NCBI GenBank assembly: GCA_913777465.1
Contig: CAJYRQ010000069.1
Coordinates: forward strand, 1-41,847
DNA from: an uncultured Chryseobacterium sp.
GTDB lineage: Bacteria; Bacteroidota; Bacteroidia; Flavobacteriales; Weeksellaceae
Length of the DNA stretch: 41,847 nucleotides
Reading direction: 5' to 3'
The translations under genes were made by a program, and so were the position numbers. Numbering within the stretch: the first letter of the stretch is position 1; every line of letters starts with the position of its first letter. Positions 16,149-26,678 of this stretch are shown here, piece by piece. The notes beneath the pieces are model-generated. The model was given only the letters and a program-made list of their open reading frames with translations. It did no database searches and was not told where the DNA came from.

Positions 16149-17000
16149 TCAAATCAGAATATTCAAACTCGCAGGCTGCACCTTTATATGAATCGGGGAC
16201 TTTATTTTGTTAAACTCCCCGTCCAGGTGCCAGTTTTTGGTATTGACTTTAAACCCGATTTCAGAAACAGGAAGGTAGGTGATGTAATCGTCTTCTTTCA
16301 GTTTCTTGGTAAACATTCTGAAAGCGAATAACGGCGAATAAGTAAGCGGAAATTTTTTCACCAGCACCATATCCACCAGCCCGTCGCTTTTGCTGGCATG
16401 CGGCGCAATATAGGCATTGTTGCCGAACTGACGGGTATTGGCAATATTCACCATTAAATATTTCCCGTTGTACTTTTTATATTCTTCATCAAAGAATTTC
16501 AGTTTGATGGGTTTGTAGCTGAAAAAGGTACGTAGCGATACCTTGATGTAATTTTTAAAACCCCTGGTGGTTTTTTCAAATTCTTTCACCACTTTACCGT
16601 CGAATCCGGTGCCGGAAACATTGATGGAAAGCCGGCCGTTCACTGTAAAAGTATCGATCTTCCTGGATTTTCCGGTATCGATCTTCTTTAACAGCTCATC
16701 CAGGTTTTTGCTGAACTGCGTTTCATTGGAAAACCCGTTTCCCGAACCTGCCGGAAAAATAGCCAGGACCTTATCGGTACCAATCAGATTTTTCGCTACG
16801 GTGGAGATGGTTCCATCTCCTCCGATCGCCACAAAGAGATCAACCGTTCCGAAATGGTTCCGGATGAATTCATCGGTTCCTGCAATAGAATCTGAAATGA
16901 AATACAAGGGATCTTTCACCTTCGATTTCAGTTCATTAAGAAACGGCTGATAATTTTTTTTCGCCGAAAAAGGATTGATGATGAAGGCTGTTTTTTCCAT
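16149..17000 (-). CDS. Diacylglycerol/lipid kinase family protein
   Basis: 283 residues from the ATG at 17000 (MEKTAFIINP). A longer reading to 17039 is rejected because its first codons lie in the terminator of the preceding gene. The DAGK catalytic-type domain is clear: INPFSAKK near the N-terminus, VAIGGDGTISTVAKNL with the ATP-binding GGDGT, and FPAGSGNGFSNE, followed by INVSGTGFDGKVV. Such YegS/BmrU-like kinases phosphorylate diacylglycerol, sphingoid bases or related lipids; flavobacteria make sphingolipids, so a sphingoid base is one candidate substrate. Substrate not determinable here. Confidence 0.9.
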   Translation of the reverse strand: MEKTAFIINPFSAKKNYQPFLNELKSKVKDPLYFISDSIAGTDEFIRNHFGTVDLFVAIGGDGTISTVAKNLIGTDKVLAIFPAGSGNGFSNETQFSKNLDELLKKIDTGKSRKIDTFTVNGRLSINVSGTGFDGKVVKEFEKTTRGFKNYIKVSLRTFFSYKPIKLKFFDEEYKKYNGKYLMVNIANTRQFGNNAYIAPHASKSDGLVDMVLVKKFPLTYSPLFAFRMFTKKLKEDDYITYLPVSEIGFKVNTKNWHLDGEFNKIKSPIHIKVQPASLNILI

Positions 17001-17017
17001 TGATGCAAAAATAAAAA

Positions 17018-17042
17018 ATGCTTCCTGATCGGGAAGCATTAA
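17018..17042 (-). terminator. Terminator after the DUF3298-type lipoprotein gene
   Basis: AATGCTTCC (17019-17027) and GGAAGCATT region (to 17042) with a short loop; on the minus strand followed by six T. It lies directly past the stop at 17045 and covers the false upstream start of the kinase. Confidence 0.88.
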
Positions 17043-17044
17043 TA

Positions 17045-17872
17045 TTAGTTAATTTTCATTCTTTTCATAAATTCAGGATTCAGCGTTCCTTTCAGATCGG
17101 TCCACGATACGGGAATGGTGATGTCTCCCGCTGCAAAAGCGGCAATTTCGTACGGGCTGTAATGGAAATAGAGATTTTTTTCATCAAAGTAGAAGTTTTC
17201 CGTTGCCGGGATCTTATCCACCAGCAGCATCTCCGAATTGTTCACCTGTCCTTTATTGTCGGTGGTTCCGCTGTTGATCTTATTGATGTTCTTCATCAGC
17301 AGTGCTTCCATACTCATTGCAGGCATCGAGGTAATGTCTTTCAACTCGACTTTCTTATTGTTTTTCAGGTCGAAAACCCTTTCCGAAAACCCATAATTAT
17401 CATGCGCACCGCCTTCATAAGATCCCCACACATATCCGATGTGCAGGTAATCGTTGATATTGGATTTTACACTCATCCCGGTATCAGAATACCATTCCTG
17501 GGCAAAAGTAAGATCGGAACCCCATTCTTCTGAATCTTTCCTGATCTGGTTGAAATATTCGTTTTTGCTTTTCTGAAGGTAATTCTGGAGGCCGTTTTTG
17601 GAAAAATCGCTGATGCCTTTTCCGGTAAAGTAAATGCTGTCCAATAATTTTTTATCCTTCAGAGTGGGAAACACCAGCATCTTTGAAGTATATTTAACGG
17701 TTAGGGAATCATTTATTTTAAGTGAATCGCTAATTTTTACCGAATCTACGGTAAACCTTTCTGTTTCCGGGGCTTCAATAACATTGGTAGCGTTATTATT
17801 GTTTTCTGTTTTTTTACAGGCCGAAACCGCCAGTAAGGAAGAAAGTGCCAGCAAGGCGAGCGTATTTTTCAT
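17045..17872 (-). CDS. Lipoprotein with DUF4163/DUF3298-like domain
   Basis: 275 residues. Signal peptide with lipobox LAVSAC (Cys about 19), so a membrane lipoprotein. The mature part starts with an Asn/Thr linker, then has segments typical of the DUF3298 (RsiV/PdaC-like) group: HIGYVWGSYEGGAHDNYGFSERVFDLKNNKKVELKDI, and YFDEKNLYFHYSPYEIAAFAAGDITIPVSW. In other bacteria this fold binds peptidoglycan fragments or lysozyme (RsiV) or precedes a deacetylase domain (PdaC). No catalytic domain is attached here. It follows the DUF3857 genes on the same strand but a terminator at 17898-17926 separates them, so it probably has its own promoter. Confidence 0.82.
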   Translation of the reverse strand: MKNTLALLALSSLLAVSACKKTENNNNATNVIEAPETERFTVDSVKISDSLKINDSLTVKYTSKMLVFPTLKDKKLLDSIYFTGKGISDFSKNGLQNYLQKSKNEYFNQIRKDSEEWGSDLTFAQEWYSDTGMSVKSNINDYLHIGYVWGSYEGGAHDNYGFSERVFDLKNNKKVELKDITSMPAMSMEALLMKNINKINSGTTDNKGQVNNSEMLLVDKIPATENFYFDEKNLYFHYSPYEIAAFAAGDITIPVSWTDLKGTLNPEFMKRMKIN

Positions 17873-17897
17873 AATTTTTATTTTTCCTTCTTATATG

Positions 17898-17926
17898 CAA
17901 AAACCATTCAAAACTGAATGGTTTTC
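17898..17926 (-). terminator. Terminator after the DUF3857 gene pair
   Basis: Perfect 11-bp arms AAAACCATTCA (17900-17910) and TGAATGGTTTT (17915-17925), loop AAAC, with T5 on the minus-strand 3' side. Confidence 0.9.
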
Positions 17927-17950
17927 TACATATTTTGGAATTTATCGGTT

Positions 17951-19885
17951 TCAGGATTTTTTTACCAGGCTGATAACCTGGTTTTCCTGCTTGGAGGCCA
18001 CACCCCAGATCTGCTTAAAGGCCGGATAATATTCTTTAGGATAATTCGGGCTCAGGATTTTCGTTGTGGACACCACTTCAATTTTGTTACCTTTCTGCTC
18101 TACGATATAGCTGTATTCGATTTCCTTGTCATCCGTTACGATCTTCTTGCTCTTCGGCATTTCCTCAACGGCATAGCCTTCAGGGATTTCAAATACGATC
18201 TTTTTGATCCTGGTAAAAGGGGAAATAAAATCAATCAGGTATTTCCGTTCCTCGGTCTGGTCGAATTCATTGGAGTTTTTATTCAGGAACAGCATCGGAT
18301 TGATGATCATTTTCTTCCCGATTCGGTCTATCAGGTTGTCAGAAGAAAACTTCATCGTGCTTTCAAAGTCGCCGTTTTCCAATACTTTGGAGTCGATGTC
18401 GGTAAAATCGATGGAAAAGTTTTCTTTGTACTGCTTCTTGTATTTATCGGCGTTGTCATCGTAATTTTCCTTTGCAAACATCGCGTAAGTTCCGGTATCC
18501 TTATCCGAGTAGGTCCCCGAAACGCTTCCGTCGGCATTGATTTTGGCTTCTGCCGTAAGGTAGGTAAAGCTGGTTTTTGCATTTACCATAGACAGCTGCT
18601 GCACCTTATCTTTTGAAATCAGAATCCCATACTGGTTCCAGTCTCTCGGTGGCAGCTGATCGATCGAAGATTGCTTTGAAGTCGCATCATACAAATGAAA
18701 TCCGTCTTTGGTCTGGATGGCTGCAATCACAAAATTCATGTTGTTGACGTTGGGTGAAGCGATGTTAATGAGTCCGTGGTTTACTGTAGAAATGGTAAGC
18801 GGATCCGCTTTGATTCCCGCCTCACGAAGCAGCATCACCAGGAAAAGATTGATTTCCGCCGCATTTCCGGTCTTGGTTTCAATCATTTTTTTGATTCCGT
18901 CTTCCACGTACAATCCCCGGTCTTTGTTCCAGGTAAAGGTATTTTTAACATAATTAAAAATAGCATTGGCTTTATCGATTTCATTGGTGATACCGGAAAT
19001 TCCTGCCGGCATATTTTCTTTAGCCAGTCTGGTTTTCTTCAGCTCATCACCGAAATCTTCATTCTCATACAGTCTTTCCTTAATCTGCTCCCAGGAAGAA
19101 GAGTAAAGCTTCAGCTCCCTGAAATTCGTAGAATGCAGCTCGGCACTGATTTTCGTCCGGTAATTATCATCGTTGCTTACGAATTTTTCGGTTTTAAAGC
19201 CTTTTAAGTTTTCATATCCGAAACGGTAGGTTCTGTAGTTGGTTCCGTACATGGTTCTTTCTTCCACTTCACGGTACTTCGGGTTCAGGGAACCGGTGTA
19301 ATTTACGCTGTAGGAAATATTGGAAGGGCTGTCCAGTACATATTCGGTGTATAGGGAAGGCGTATCCGTCTCGATCATAATCTCAGGGATAACGAATAAA
19401 AACGGCGAATTGACTTCATACTGGTACTCGATAACCGAACCGTTCTTCACATTAGGGAATGCAAATTTGGTAATTGAAAAATATTTGCTTTCCTTGCTTT
19501 TATACTTTGAGCTTTTGTCGACTTTAGTAGCAACGGAAATCCCGTTTTCAAGGTTATAGGTAAATGCTTTTATTTTCGAAATGGTTTCCTGGTCGCTTCC
19601 TCTCTGCAATAAAGGAATTTCAAGGTTCAGCCACTCCTCCGCCTTGTCTTTATCGTAGATTTTTACCCGGTAAAAAGCCTGTTTTACCAGATTCCCGGTG
19701 TTGGTATCGATACTGAAATGCAATGATTTGTATAAAATTTCCGCGGGGGCATTTTCATCCAGCGTCGATTTCTGCCGGGACAAATCCGCATCGTTAAATT
19801 TCGGAGGCTCAAGAAAGGCATGTTTCTGTGCGTCAATAAACGCGAAGTTCATGGAGCAGGCAGCAATTAGAAATAATTTTCTCAT
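17951..19885 (-). CDS. DUF3857/transglutaminase-like exported protein lacking catalytic Cys
   Basis: 644 residues with a signal peptide (LFLIAACSMNFAFIDA/QK). The N-terminal half is the DUF3857 beta domain (RVKIYDKDKAEEWLNLEIPL, GSVIEYQYEVNSPF), followed by a transglutaminase-like domain (IFNYVKNTFTWNKDRGLYVEDGIKKMIE) and a C-terminal beta domain. Where active members have a Cys (GDCKG in its neighbour), this one reads TGNAAEINLFL, so the nucleophile is absent and it is presumably non-enzymatic. It starts 1 bp after the stop of the Cys-containing paralog, an active/inactive pair. A role at the outer membrane, e.g. binding peptides or polysaccharides, is inferred only. Confidence 0.85.
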   Translation of the reverse strand: MRKLFLIAACSMNFAFIDAQKHAFLEPPKFNDADLSRQKSTLDENAPAEILYKSLHFSIDTNTGNLVKQAFYRVKIYDKDKAEEWLNLEIPLLQRGSDQETISKIKAFTYNLENGISVATKVDKSSKYKSKESKYFSITKFAFPNVKNGSVIEYQYEVNSPFLFVIPEIMIETDTPSLYTEYVLDSPSNISYSVNYTGSLNPKYREVEERTMYGTNYRTYRFGYENLKGFKTEKFVSNDDNYRTKISAELHSTNFRELKLYSSSWEQIKERLYENEDFGDELKKTRLAKENMPAGISGITNEIDKANAIFNYVKNTFTWNKDRGLYVEDGIKKMIETKTGNAAEINLFLVMLLREAGIKADPLTISTVNHGLINIASPNVNNMNFVIAAIQTKDGFHLYDATSKQSSIDQLPPRDWNQYGILISKDKVQQLSMVNAKTSFTYLTAEAKINADGSVSGTYSDKDTGTYAMFAKENYDDNADKYKKQYKENFSIDFTDIDSKVLENGDFESTMKFSSDNLIDRIGKKMIINPMLFLNKNSNEFDQTEERKYLIDFISPFTRIKKIVFEIPEGYAVEEMPKSKKIVTDDKEIEYSYIVEQKGNKIEVVSTTKILSPNYPKEYYPAFKQIWGVASKQENQVISLVKKS

Positions 19886-19886
19886 G

Positions 19887-21779
19887 TTAAATTTTAGAAA
19901 TTAAAATTTTTGAATTGTCAATGTTAATCGTTTTTTTTCTGAAACTTACGTAGTCGTTGTACTTCTCTTTCGGGTACAGGCCTTTGTTGATCCTGATCGT
20001 ACGGTTCACTTTCAGCTCTTCCCCGTTTTTCACAAAGCTGAGCTTATAGGTTCCGAATTCAGAATTTAAAGTAACATTTTCCGGAAGTTCCTCTACTTTA
20101 TAATTTTTGGGAAGGGCGAAGCTGATCTCGTATTCATCCTCAAAAGACTGTCTCAGTTCAAATGGCAGGGCTCTTTTTTCATCGGCCTTGTATACGTTGT
20201 CCGAGTAGATCGGCACCGCTCTGAAGATCATGCTGCTTCCCGCATTTTTGGAATAATTGTTTGCTTTGAAATCAAGGTCGAATTTTGCAACGGCATTGTC
20301 TTTATCATTCAGGAAGTTCTTCATTTCAATGCTTTCGAAATGCAGGACGTTAAGAAGATTCTTTACCGCTTCGCTTCTTTCCTTAGGAGACATAGTGGAT
20401 AAAACCAGATTGTTATCATACTGGATTCCCGTGTAGGCAAAATTTCCTTCGCCGGAAATGCTGTTGTCTTCATTCAGCTTTATTTTCAGCAGCTGCTTTT
20501 CTCTGCTCTGTTCCGCAGAATATACCGGGGTATCGATCAGCTCAATCCCGTTTTTACGGATGGAAAGCACATTACGGTCTGTGGTATTGTAGCTTAGATG
20601 GTTATAGGCCATCTGCTGGGAAGTGTTTTCCAGCCAGATGTTGCCTTTTTCTGTAGGAACCATCAGGATCACGTGGTTTCCGCCCATTTTCGGAAAATCC
20701 TTATCAAAGGAGACCGGTGAAGAGCTGGAATTGATTACCGAATAATACGACGGAATCCCCGCTTCATCCAGTAATGTCTTCATATAGTTGGTTAAACCTT
20801 TACAGTCGCCGTATCCTTTTTTCTGTACTTCATCCGGAAGCATCGGCTGCCATCCGCCAATTCCCAATGCCACGAAAATATACCTCGTTTTGGCCTGCAT
20901 GTACTGGTAAAGCTTTTTTACTTTTTCTTCCGTGGTTCCCTGAAGGTTCAGTGCGGCAACTTCCGCTTTGATGGCCGGCGTGGATAAAGAGACCGGCTGG
21001 AGGATGCTGTTGTAATACCAGGAACCGAAATCGCTCCAGCTGCTGATGCTTCCCTGCTTGCCTTCGAGGTTGAACTTCGTCAGGGCAAAACTGACTTTCG
21101 GAAGGATTTTTACCGGCTGCGGAGACAAAAAGGCATCTTCAATCGCCGGAACATTTTTATAGGTATATATTTTTTCACCTGCGTTTTCACTTTCTGTTAC
21201 TGAAGCAAAATTGTAGGCGGAAGGATAGGTTTTGGTTTTAAGCTCGATTCCGGATTTATTAATGATCTTCATCTGCGCTTCTTCCAAAGCAACACTGTTG
21301 GACCTGAACGGAATAAAATCCGGCATAAAGACCGTATTTTTTTCACTCATCTGATAGGCAAATTCAACGGTATACGGATATTGGGTCGGTGTATATGATA
21401 AGGCCATCACCCGGTTGTCCGAATAAAATGTTCCCTGATTGTTGTTGGCAAAATCCCCGAAATCCGATTTGGAAAACGATTTGATCTTTTTCCCCGATTC
21501 GTCATAAATATTGACCTTAACATCCGAAATGCTGTTGCTTTTATCGTAGGGAATGAAAACCAGCGCATTATCATCACCATCTTTGGTAAGAACGGTGGTT
21601 ACCGTATAAAACTGGTACCGGATATCATCGATTTTATTGATCTGAACAGTAGTAAGATCTTTCCGGATAACGGCATCTGCATTTGTTTTAAGATTTTCAG
21701 GAATGGCAGAAACGGGAAAGTTCTGCGCATGGTACAAAGAGGCTATTGAAAGGGCTCCGACACAAAAGATTTTCATCAT
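19887..21779 (-). CDS. DUF3857 and transglutaminase domain protein, catalytic Cys present
   Basis: About 630 residues from the tandem ATG codons at 21779/21776; the frame remains open to 21863 but that part is the gyrB terminator. The signal peptide is KIFCVGALSIASLYHA/QN. The DUF3857 domain comes first (DDIRYQFYTVTTVLTKDGDDNALVFIPYD, YPYTVEFAYQMSE), then a transglutaminase-like core with Cys in QKKGYGDCKGLTNYM and a probable catalytic His in GGNHVILMV, then a beta-rich C-terminus. Active members may be proteases or amidases rather than crosslinkers. It is first of a two-gene operon with the Cys-less paralog and has a TAnnTTTG element upstream. Confidence 0.88.
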   Translation of the reverse strand: MMKIFCVGALSIASLYHAQNFPVSAIPENLKTNADAVIRKDLTTVQINKIDDIRYQFYTVTTVLTKDGDDNALVFIPYDKSNSISDVKVNIYDESGKKIKSFSKSDFGDFANNNQGTFYSDNRVMALSYTPTQYPYTVEFAYQMSEKNTVFMPDFIPFRSNSVALEEAQMKIINKSGIELKTKTYPSAYNFASVTESENAGEKIYTYKNVPAIEDAFLSPQPVKILPKVSFALTKFNLEGKQGSISSWSDFGSWYYNSILQPVSLSTPAIKAEVAALNLQGTTEEKVKKLYQYMQAKTRYIFVALGIGGWQPMLPDEVQKKGYGDCKGLTNYMKTLLDEAGIPSYYSVINSSSSPVSFDKDFPKMGGNHVILMVPTEKGNIWLENTSQQMAYNHLSYNTTDRNVLSIRKNGIELIDTPVYSAEQSREKQLLKIKLNEDNSISGEGNFAYTGIQYDNNLVLSTMSPKERSEAVKNLLNVLHFESIEMKNFLNDKDNAVAKFDLDFKANNYSKNAGSSMIFRAVPIYSDNVYKADEKRALPFELRQSFEDEYEISFALPKNYKVEELPENVTLNSEFGTYKLSFVKNGEELKVNRTIRINKGLYPKEKYNDYVSFRKKTINIDNSKILISKI

Positions 21780-21795
21780 GGCTATTAAAATATCG

Positions 21796-21803
21796 CAAAA
21801 ATA
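21796..21803 (-). promoter_or_regulatory. -7 element upstream of the DUF3857 operon
   Basis: TATTTTTG on the minus strand, a full match to TAnnTTTG, 17-20 bp before the tandem ATG codons. This supports the short start for the gene. No clear -33 TTG. Confidence 0.5.
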
Positions 21804-21863
21804 GCAAAATCTGTTAACTGATGAAATATTTTTTTTCGGTATTACGGATAATTCATACCTCAA

Positions 21864-21896
21864 TAAAAAAAGACTTCATCGCTGAAGTCTTTTTTA
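21864..21896 (-). terminator. Terminator of gyrB
   Basis: Long arms AAAAAAGACTTCA (21866-21878) and TGAAGTCTTTTTT (21883-21895), loop TCGC, T-run on the minus-strand 3' side. It ends 17 bp past the gyrB stop. Confidence 0.92.
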
Positions 21897-21912
21897 GATA
21901 TATGCAATGCAA

Positions 21913-23916
<2,004 letters not shown>

Positions 23917-24077
23917 TTAAAATGTGTCAAAAAACAGAGGATTTTTCAATGGGGAAAAGGGCTTATTCCATTTAAAAAACACCAAAGTTAAAACCTATTT
24001 CTCAAATGATTCCTGTTGTAAATCATATGAGGCTTTTCTAATTTATGCGTACCTTTAATTACCTAAAAATTGAATTC

Positions 24078-25421
24078 ATGGACGACTTTCTTGCAGCCCG
24101 TGCCCAGATGGCGATGTCGCTGGGATTTCATATTATTTTTTCCTGTGTCGGTATGGTCATGCCTTTCCTGATGGCATTTGCCCACTGGAAATACCTGAAA
24201 ACAAAAGACGAAGTATATAAAGGATTAACGAAAGCCTGGAGCAAAGGGGTAGCCATCCTGTTTGCCACAGGAGCCGTTTCCGGTACCATGCTTTCTTTCG
24301 AGCTCGGGCTTCTCTGGCCGCAGTTCATGAAGCACGCCGGACCGATTTTCGGAATGCCGTTCTCCCTCGAAGGAACCGCATTTTTTATTGAAGCCATTGC
24401 CATCGGTTTTTTCCTTTACGGATGGGACCGCTTCAACAAATGGTTCCACTGGTTCTGCGGATTTCTGGTCGGTTTAAGCGGCCTGGCTTCAGGAATCCTG
24501 GTGGTTGCCGCCAATGCCTGGATGAATTCGCCTGCCGGGTTTGACTACATCAATGGGGAATATATAAATATCGACCCGATCAAGGCGATGTTCAACGATG
24601 CCTGGTTTTCACAGGCACTGCACATGACGGTAGCTGCCTTTTGTGCCACCGGATTTGCCGTAGCAGGGGTGCATGCTTTCCTTGTTTTAAGAAAAAAGAA
24701 TGTTGAATTCCATACCAAAGCTTTTAAAATTGCCGCAGGATTTGCTTTGATCGGTGCCTTCGGAGCGCCTCTGACCGGTGACACGGCTGCCAAATCGGTA
24801 GCCAAACGGCAGCCGATTAAGCTGGCAGCGATGGAAGCCCATTTTGAAACGGAAAAAGGAGCAGCGTTTGTGATCGGCGGTATCCCGGATGAAAAGAAGG
24901 AAGAAATAAAATATGCCATTAAGATTCCGAAGCTCCTGAGCTTCCTGGTAAGCAGCGATTTCAACAGTGAAGTGAAAGGACTGAAGGATTTTCCCAGAGA
25001 CGAATGGCCGCCGGTAGCGGTAGTGCATTACGCCTTCCAGACCATGATTTTTTTCGGTGTTATCATGATTATTATCGGATCCATTTACCTGTATGCAACC
25101 TTTTTCAAAAAAGAATGGCTCACCAAAAGGTGGCTGCTGAAAACATTTTTAATTGCTACCCCTTTCGGATACATCGCCTTGGAAGCAGGATGGACGGTAA
25201 CCGAAGTCGGAAGGCAGCCGTGGATCATTTACGGGATTATGCGTACCGTGGATGCCGTAACGCCGATGCCCGGCATTCAGTATTCCTTTTATTTTTTCAC
25301 AGCGGTTTTCGCTTCCCTTTCCGTACTGATGGCCTTTTTGCTGAGCCGTCAGATCAAGATGGTACCGAAATTATATGATCCCAACGATCCTCAGTTTAAC
25401 CCTAAAAGCAAAGAATCATGA
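24078..25421 (+). CDS. cydA: Cytochrome bd quinol oxidase subunit I
   Basis: 447 residues from the ATG at 24078; the frame extends 33 bp upstream but MDDFLAARAQMAMSLGFHII is the normal CydA start, with the heme-ligand His at position 18. Multiple membrane helices, WNR-like and GRQPW (GRQPWIIYGIMRT) motifs, and the short periplasmic quinol-binding loop (S-type Q-loop) typical of Bacteroidetes, which makes it shorter than E. coli CydA. It reduces O2 to water at high affinity using menaquinol. It overlaps cydB by 4 bp. No cydX or cydCD nearby. Confidence 0.96.
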   Translation: MDDFLAARAQMAMSLGFHIIFSCVGMVMPFLMAFAHWKYLKTKDEVYKGLTKAWSKGVAILFATGAVSGTMLSFELGLLWPQFMKHAGPIFGMPFSLEGTAFFIEAIAIGFFLYGWDRFNKWFHWFCGFLVGLSGLASGILVVAANAWMNSPAGFDYINGEYINIDPIKAMFNDAWFSQALHMTVAAFCATGFAVAGVHAFLVLRKKNVEFHTKAFKIAAGFALIGAFGAPLTGDTAAKSVAKRQPIKLAAMEAHFETEKGAAFVIGGIPDEKKEEIKYAIKIPKLLSFLVSSDFNSEVKGLKDFPRDEWPPVAVVHYAFQTMIFFGVIMIIIGSIYLYATFFKKEWLTKRWLLKTFLIATPFGYIALEAGWTVTEVGRQPWIIYGIMRTVDAVTPMPGIQYSFYFFTAVFASLSVLMAFLLSRQIKMVPKLYDPNDPQFNPKSKES

Positions 25422-26464
25422 TTTACGTCGTAATAGGTTTTCTCTGGCTGTCCATCTGTCTGTACGTTATTCTGGGCGGTGCCGATTTCGGTGCGGGAAT
25501 CGTCGAGCTGATGACCAGAAAAAAGAACCGCCCCAAAACACAGGTGATTATGTATGAATCCATTGCCCCGGTTTGGGAAGCCAACCACATGTGGCTGATT
25601 ATTGCGGTTGTGATTTTGTTTGTCGGATTTCCTGAAGTTTACACTACCCTTTCCACTTACCTTCACATCCCGCTGGTTCTGATGCTGATCGGGATCATTG
25701 CGCGGGGGACTTCTTTTACTTTCCGCCATTACGATGCCGTGAAAGACGAATGGCAGAAAGTGTATACGCAGATTTTCTATTTTTCAAGTTTACTGACCCC
25801 GTTTTTCCTTGGGCTGATTGCTGCCGCTACAATTTCGCGCTCTATCCAGCCTGATGCCGATAATTTCCTTGATCTTTATATTTTCAGCTGGCTGAACTGG
25901 TTCGGTGCTGCGGTTGGGCTGTTTACGATATCCATCTGTGCTTATCTGGCATCAATTTTCGCTTTAAGGGAAACCTGCGACCGTATGGAACTGAAGCTGA
26001 TGATCAGAAAATCCAAGCAGACCATGGTTTTTGTCGTGATTACCGGACTGCTGGTTTTTGTAACGGCTTATATTTCCGGGATCCCTCTTGTGATGTGGGT
26101 TTTTTCAAAGCCATTGGGTATTATGGCGACTACTTTTGCAACCATCTGCCTTTTTCTGATCCTGAGATCCATGCATACCGGGAAACTGCTGGCAGTACGC
26201 GCTCTGGCCGGATTTCAGGTGATTATGATTCTTGTGGCAGCTACTTATCAGCACAACCCGAACATCATCCTGTTCGGAAACGGGCAGCATCTTTCACTCC
26301 TGGAGCATCTGGCAGCCCCCAAAACCATTACAGCTTTAGGATGGGCCCTGATGCTCGGCTCAGCTTTCATCCTTCCTTTCCTGTTTTACCTGATGGTTTC
26401 ATTCAGTAAGCAACGGAGACAATTGAAAGAAACGGCAAAACCCGAAACGCCGATCAAACCGTAA
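25418..26464 (+). CDS. cydB: Cytochrome bd quinol oxidase subunit II
   Basis: 348 residues, about eight to nine membrane helices. The N-terminus has the family pattern FLWLSICLYVILGGADFGAGIVEL and PVWEANHMWLIIAVV; later GIIARGTSFTFRHYD. Partner of CydA in the bd oxidase. The ATG overlaps the cydA stop (ATGA at 25418-25421), giving a coupled two-gene operon ending at the hairpin at 26481. Confidence 0.96.
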   Translation: MIYVVIGFLWLSICLYVILGGADFGAGIVELMTRKKNRPKTQVIMYESIAPVWEANHMWLIIAVVILFVGFPEVYTTLSTYLHIPLVLMLIGIIARGTSFTFRHYDAVKDEWQKVYTQIFYFSSLLTPFFLGLIAAATISRSIQPDADNFLDLYIFSWLNWFGAAVGLFTISICAYLASIFALRETCDRMELKLMIRKSKQTMVFVVITGLLVFVTAYISGIPLVMWVFSKPLGIMATTFATICLFLILRSMHTGKLLAVRALAGFQVIMILVAATYQHNPNIILFGNGQHLSLLEHLAAPKTITALGWALMLGSAFILPFLFYLMVSFSKQRRQLKETAKPETPIKP

Positions 26465-26480
26465 CCAAGTAATATTTAAA

Positions 26481-26517
26481 CAAAAACCTCTGTAATCTGA
26501 TTACAGAGGTTTTTGTT
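26481..26517. terminator. Bidirectional terminator after cydAB
   Basis: AAAAACCTCTGTAAT (26482-26496) pairs with ATTACAGAGGTTTTT (26500-26514) with a 3-nt loop; T-rich 3' flank on plus and A-rich 5' flank giving T on minus. It lies 17 bp past cydB and about 160 bp past the minus-strand OmpA gene. Confidence 0.88.
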
Positions 26518-26678
26518 TGAAATTCTTCTAATAAAGCTGAAGCCGGATTGGATTTTTTAATTTTAAAAAACAGACTCATGTCAACAAGTTTATGATAACA
26601 CCTAACGTTTCTATTGATAGGATCCTGTTTCTTATCGAATAATGAAGATATTACAGGCATTCGCTGTTTTCAATGGTA

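Noticed and set aside
17001-17039. Upstream ATG extending the lipid kinase by 13 residues
   Set aside because: It falls in the terminator of the upstream lipoprotein gene; MEKTAFIINP at 17000 is the family-like start.
21780-21863. Upstream ATG extending the DUF3857/transglutaminase gene by 28 residues
   Set aside because: It starts at the edge of the gyrB terminator and hides the signal peptide; a TAnnTTTG element lies downstream of it.
26454-26660. 68-aa minus-strand frame between cydB and the OmpA gene
   Set aside because: It crosses the strong bidirectional terminator at 26481-26517 and resembles no family.
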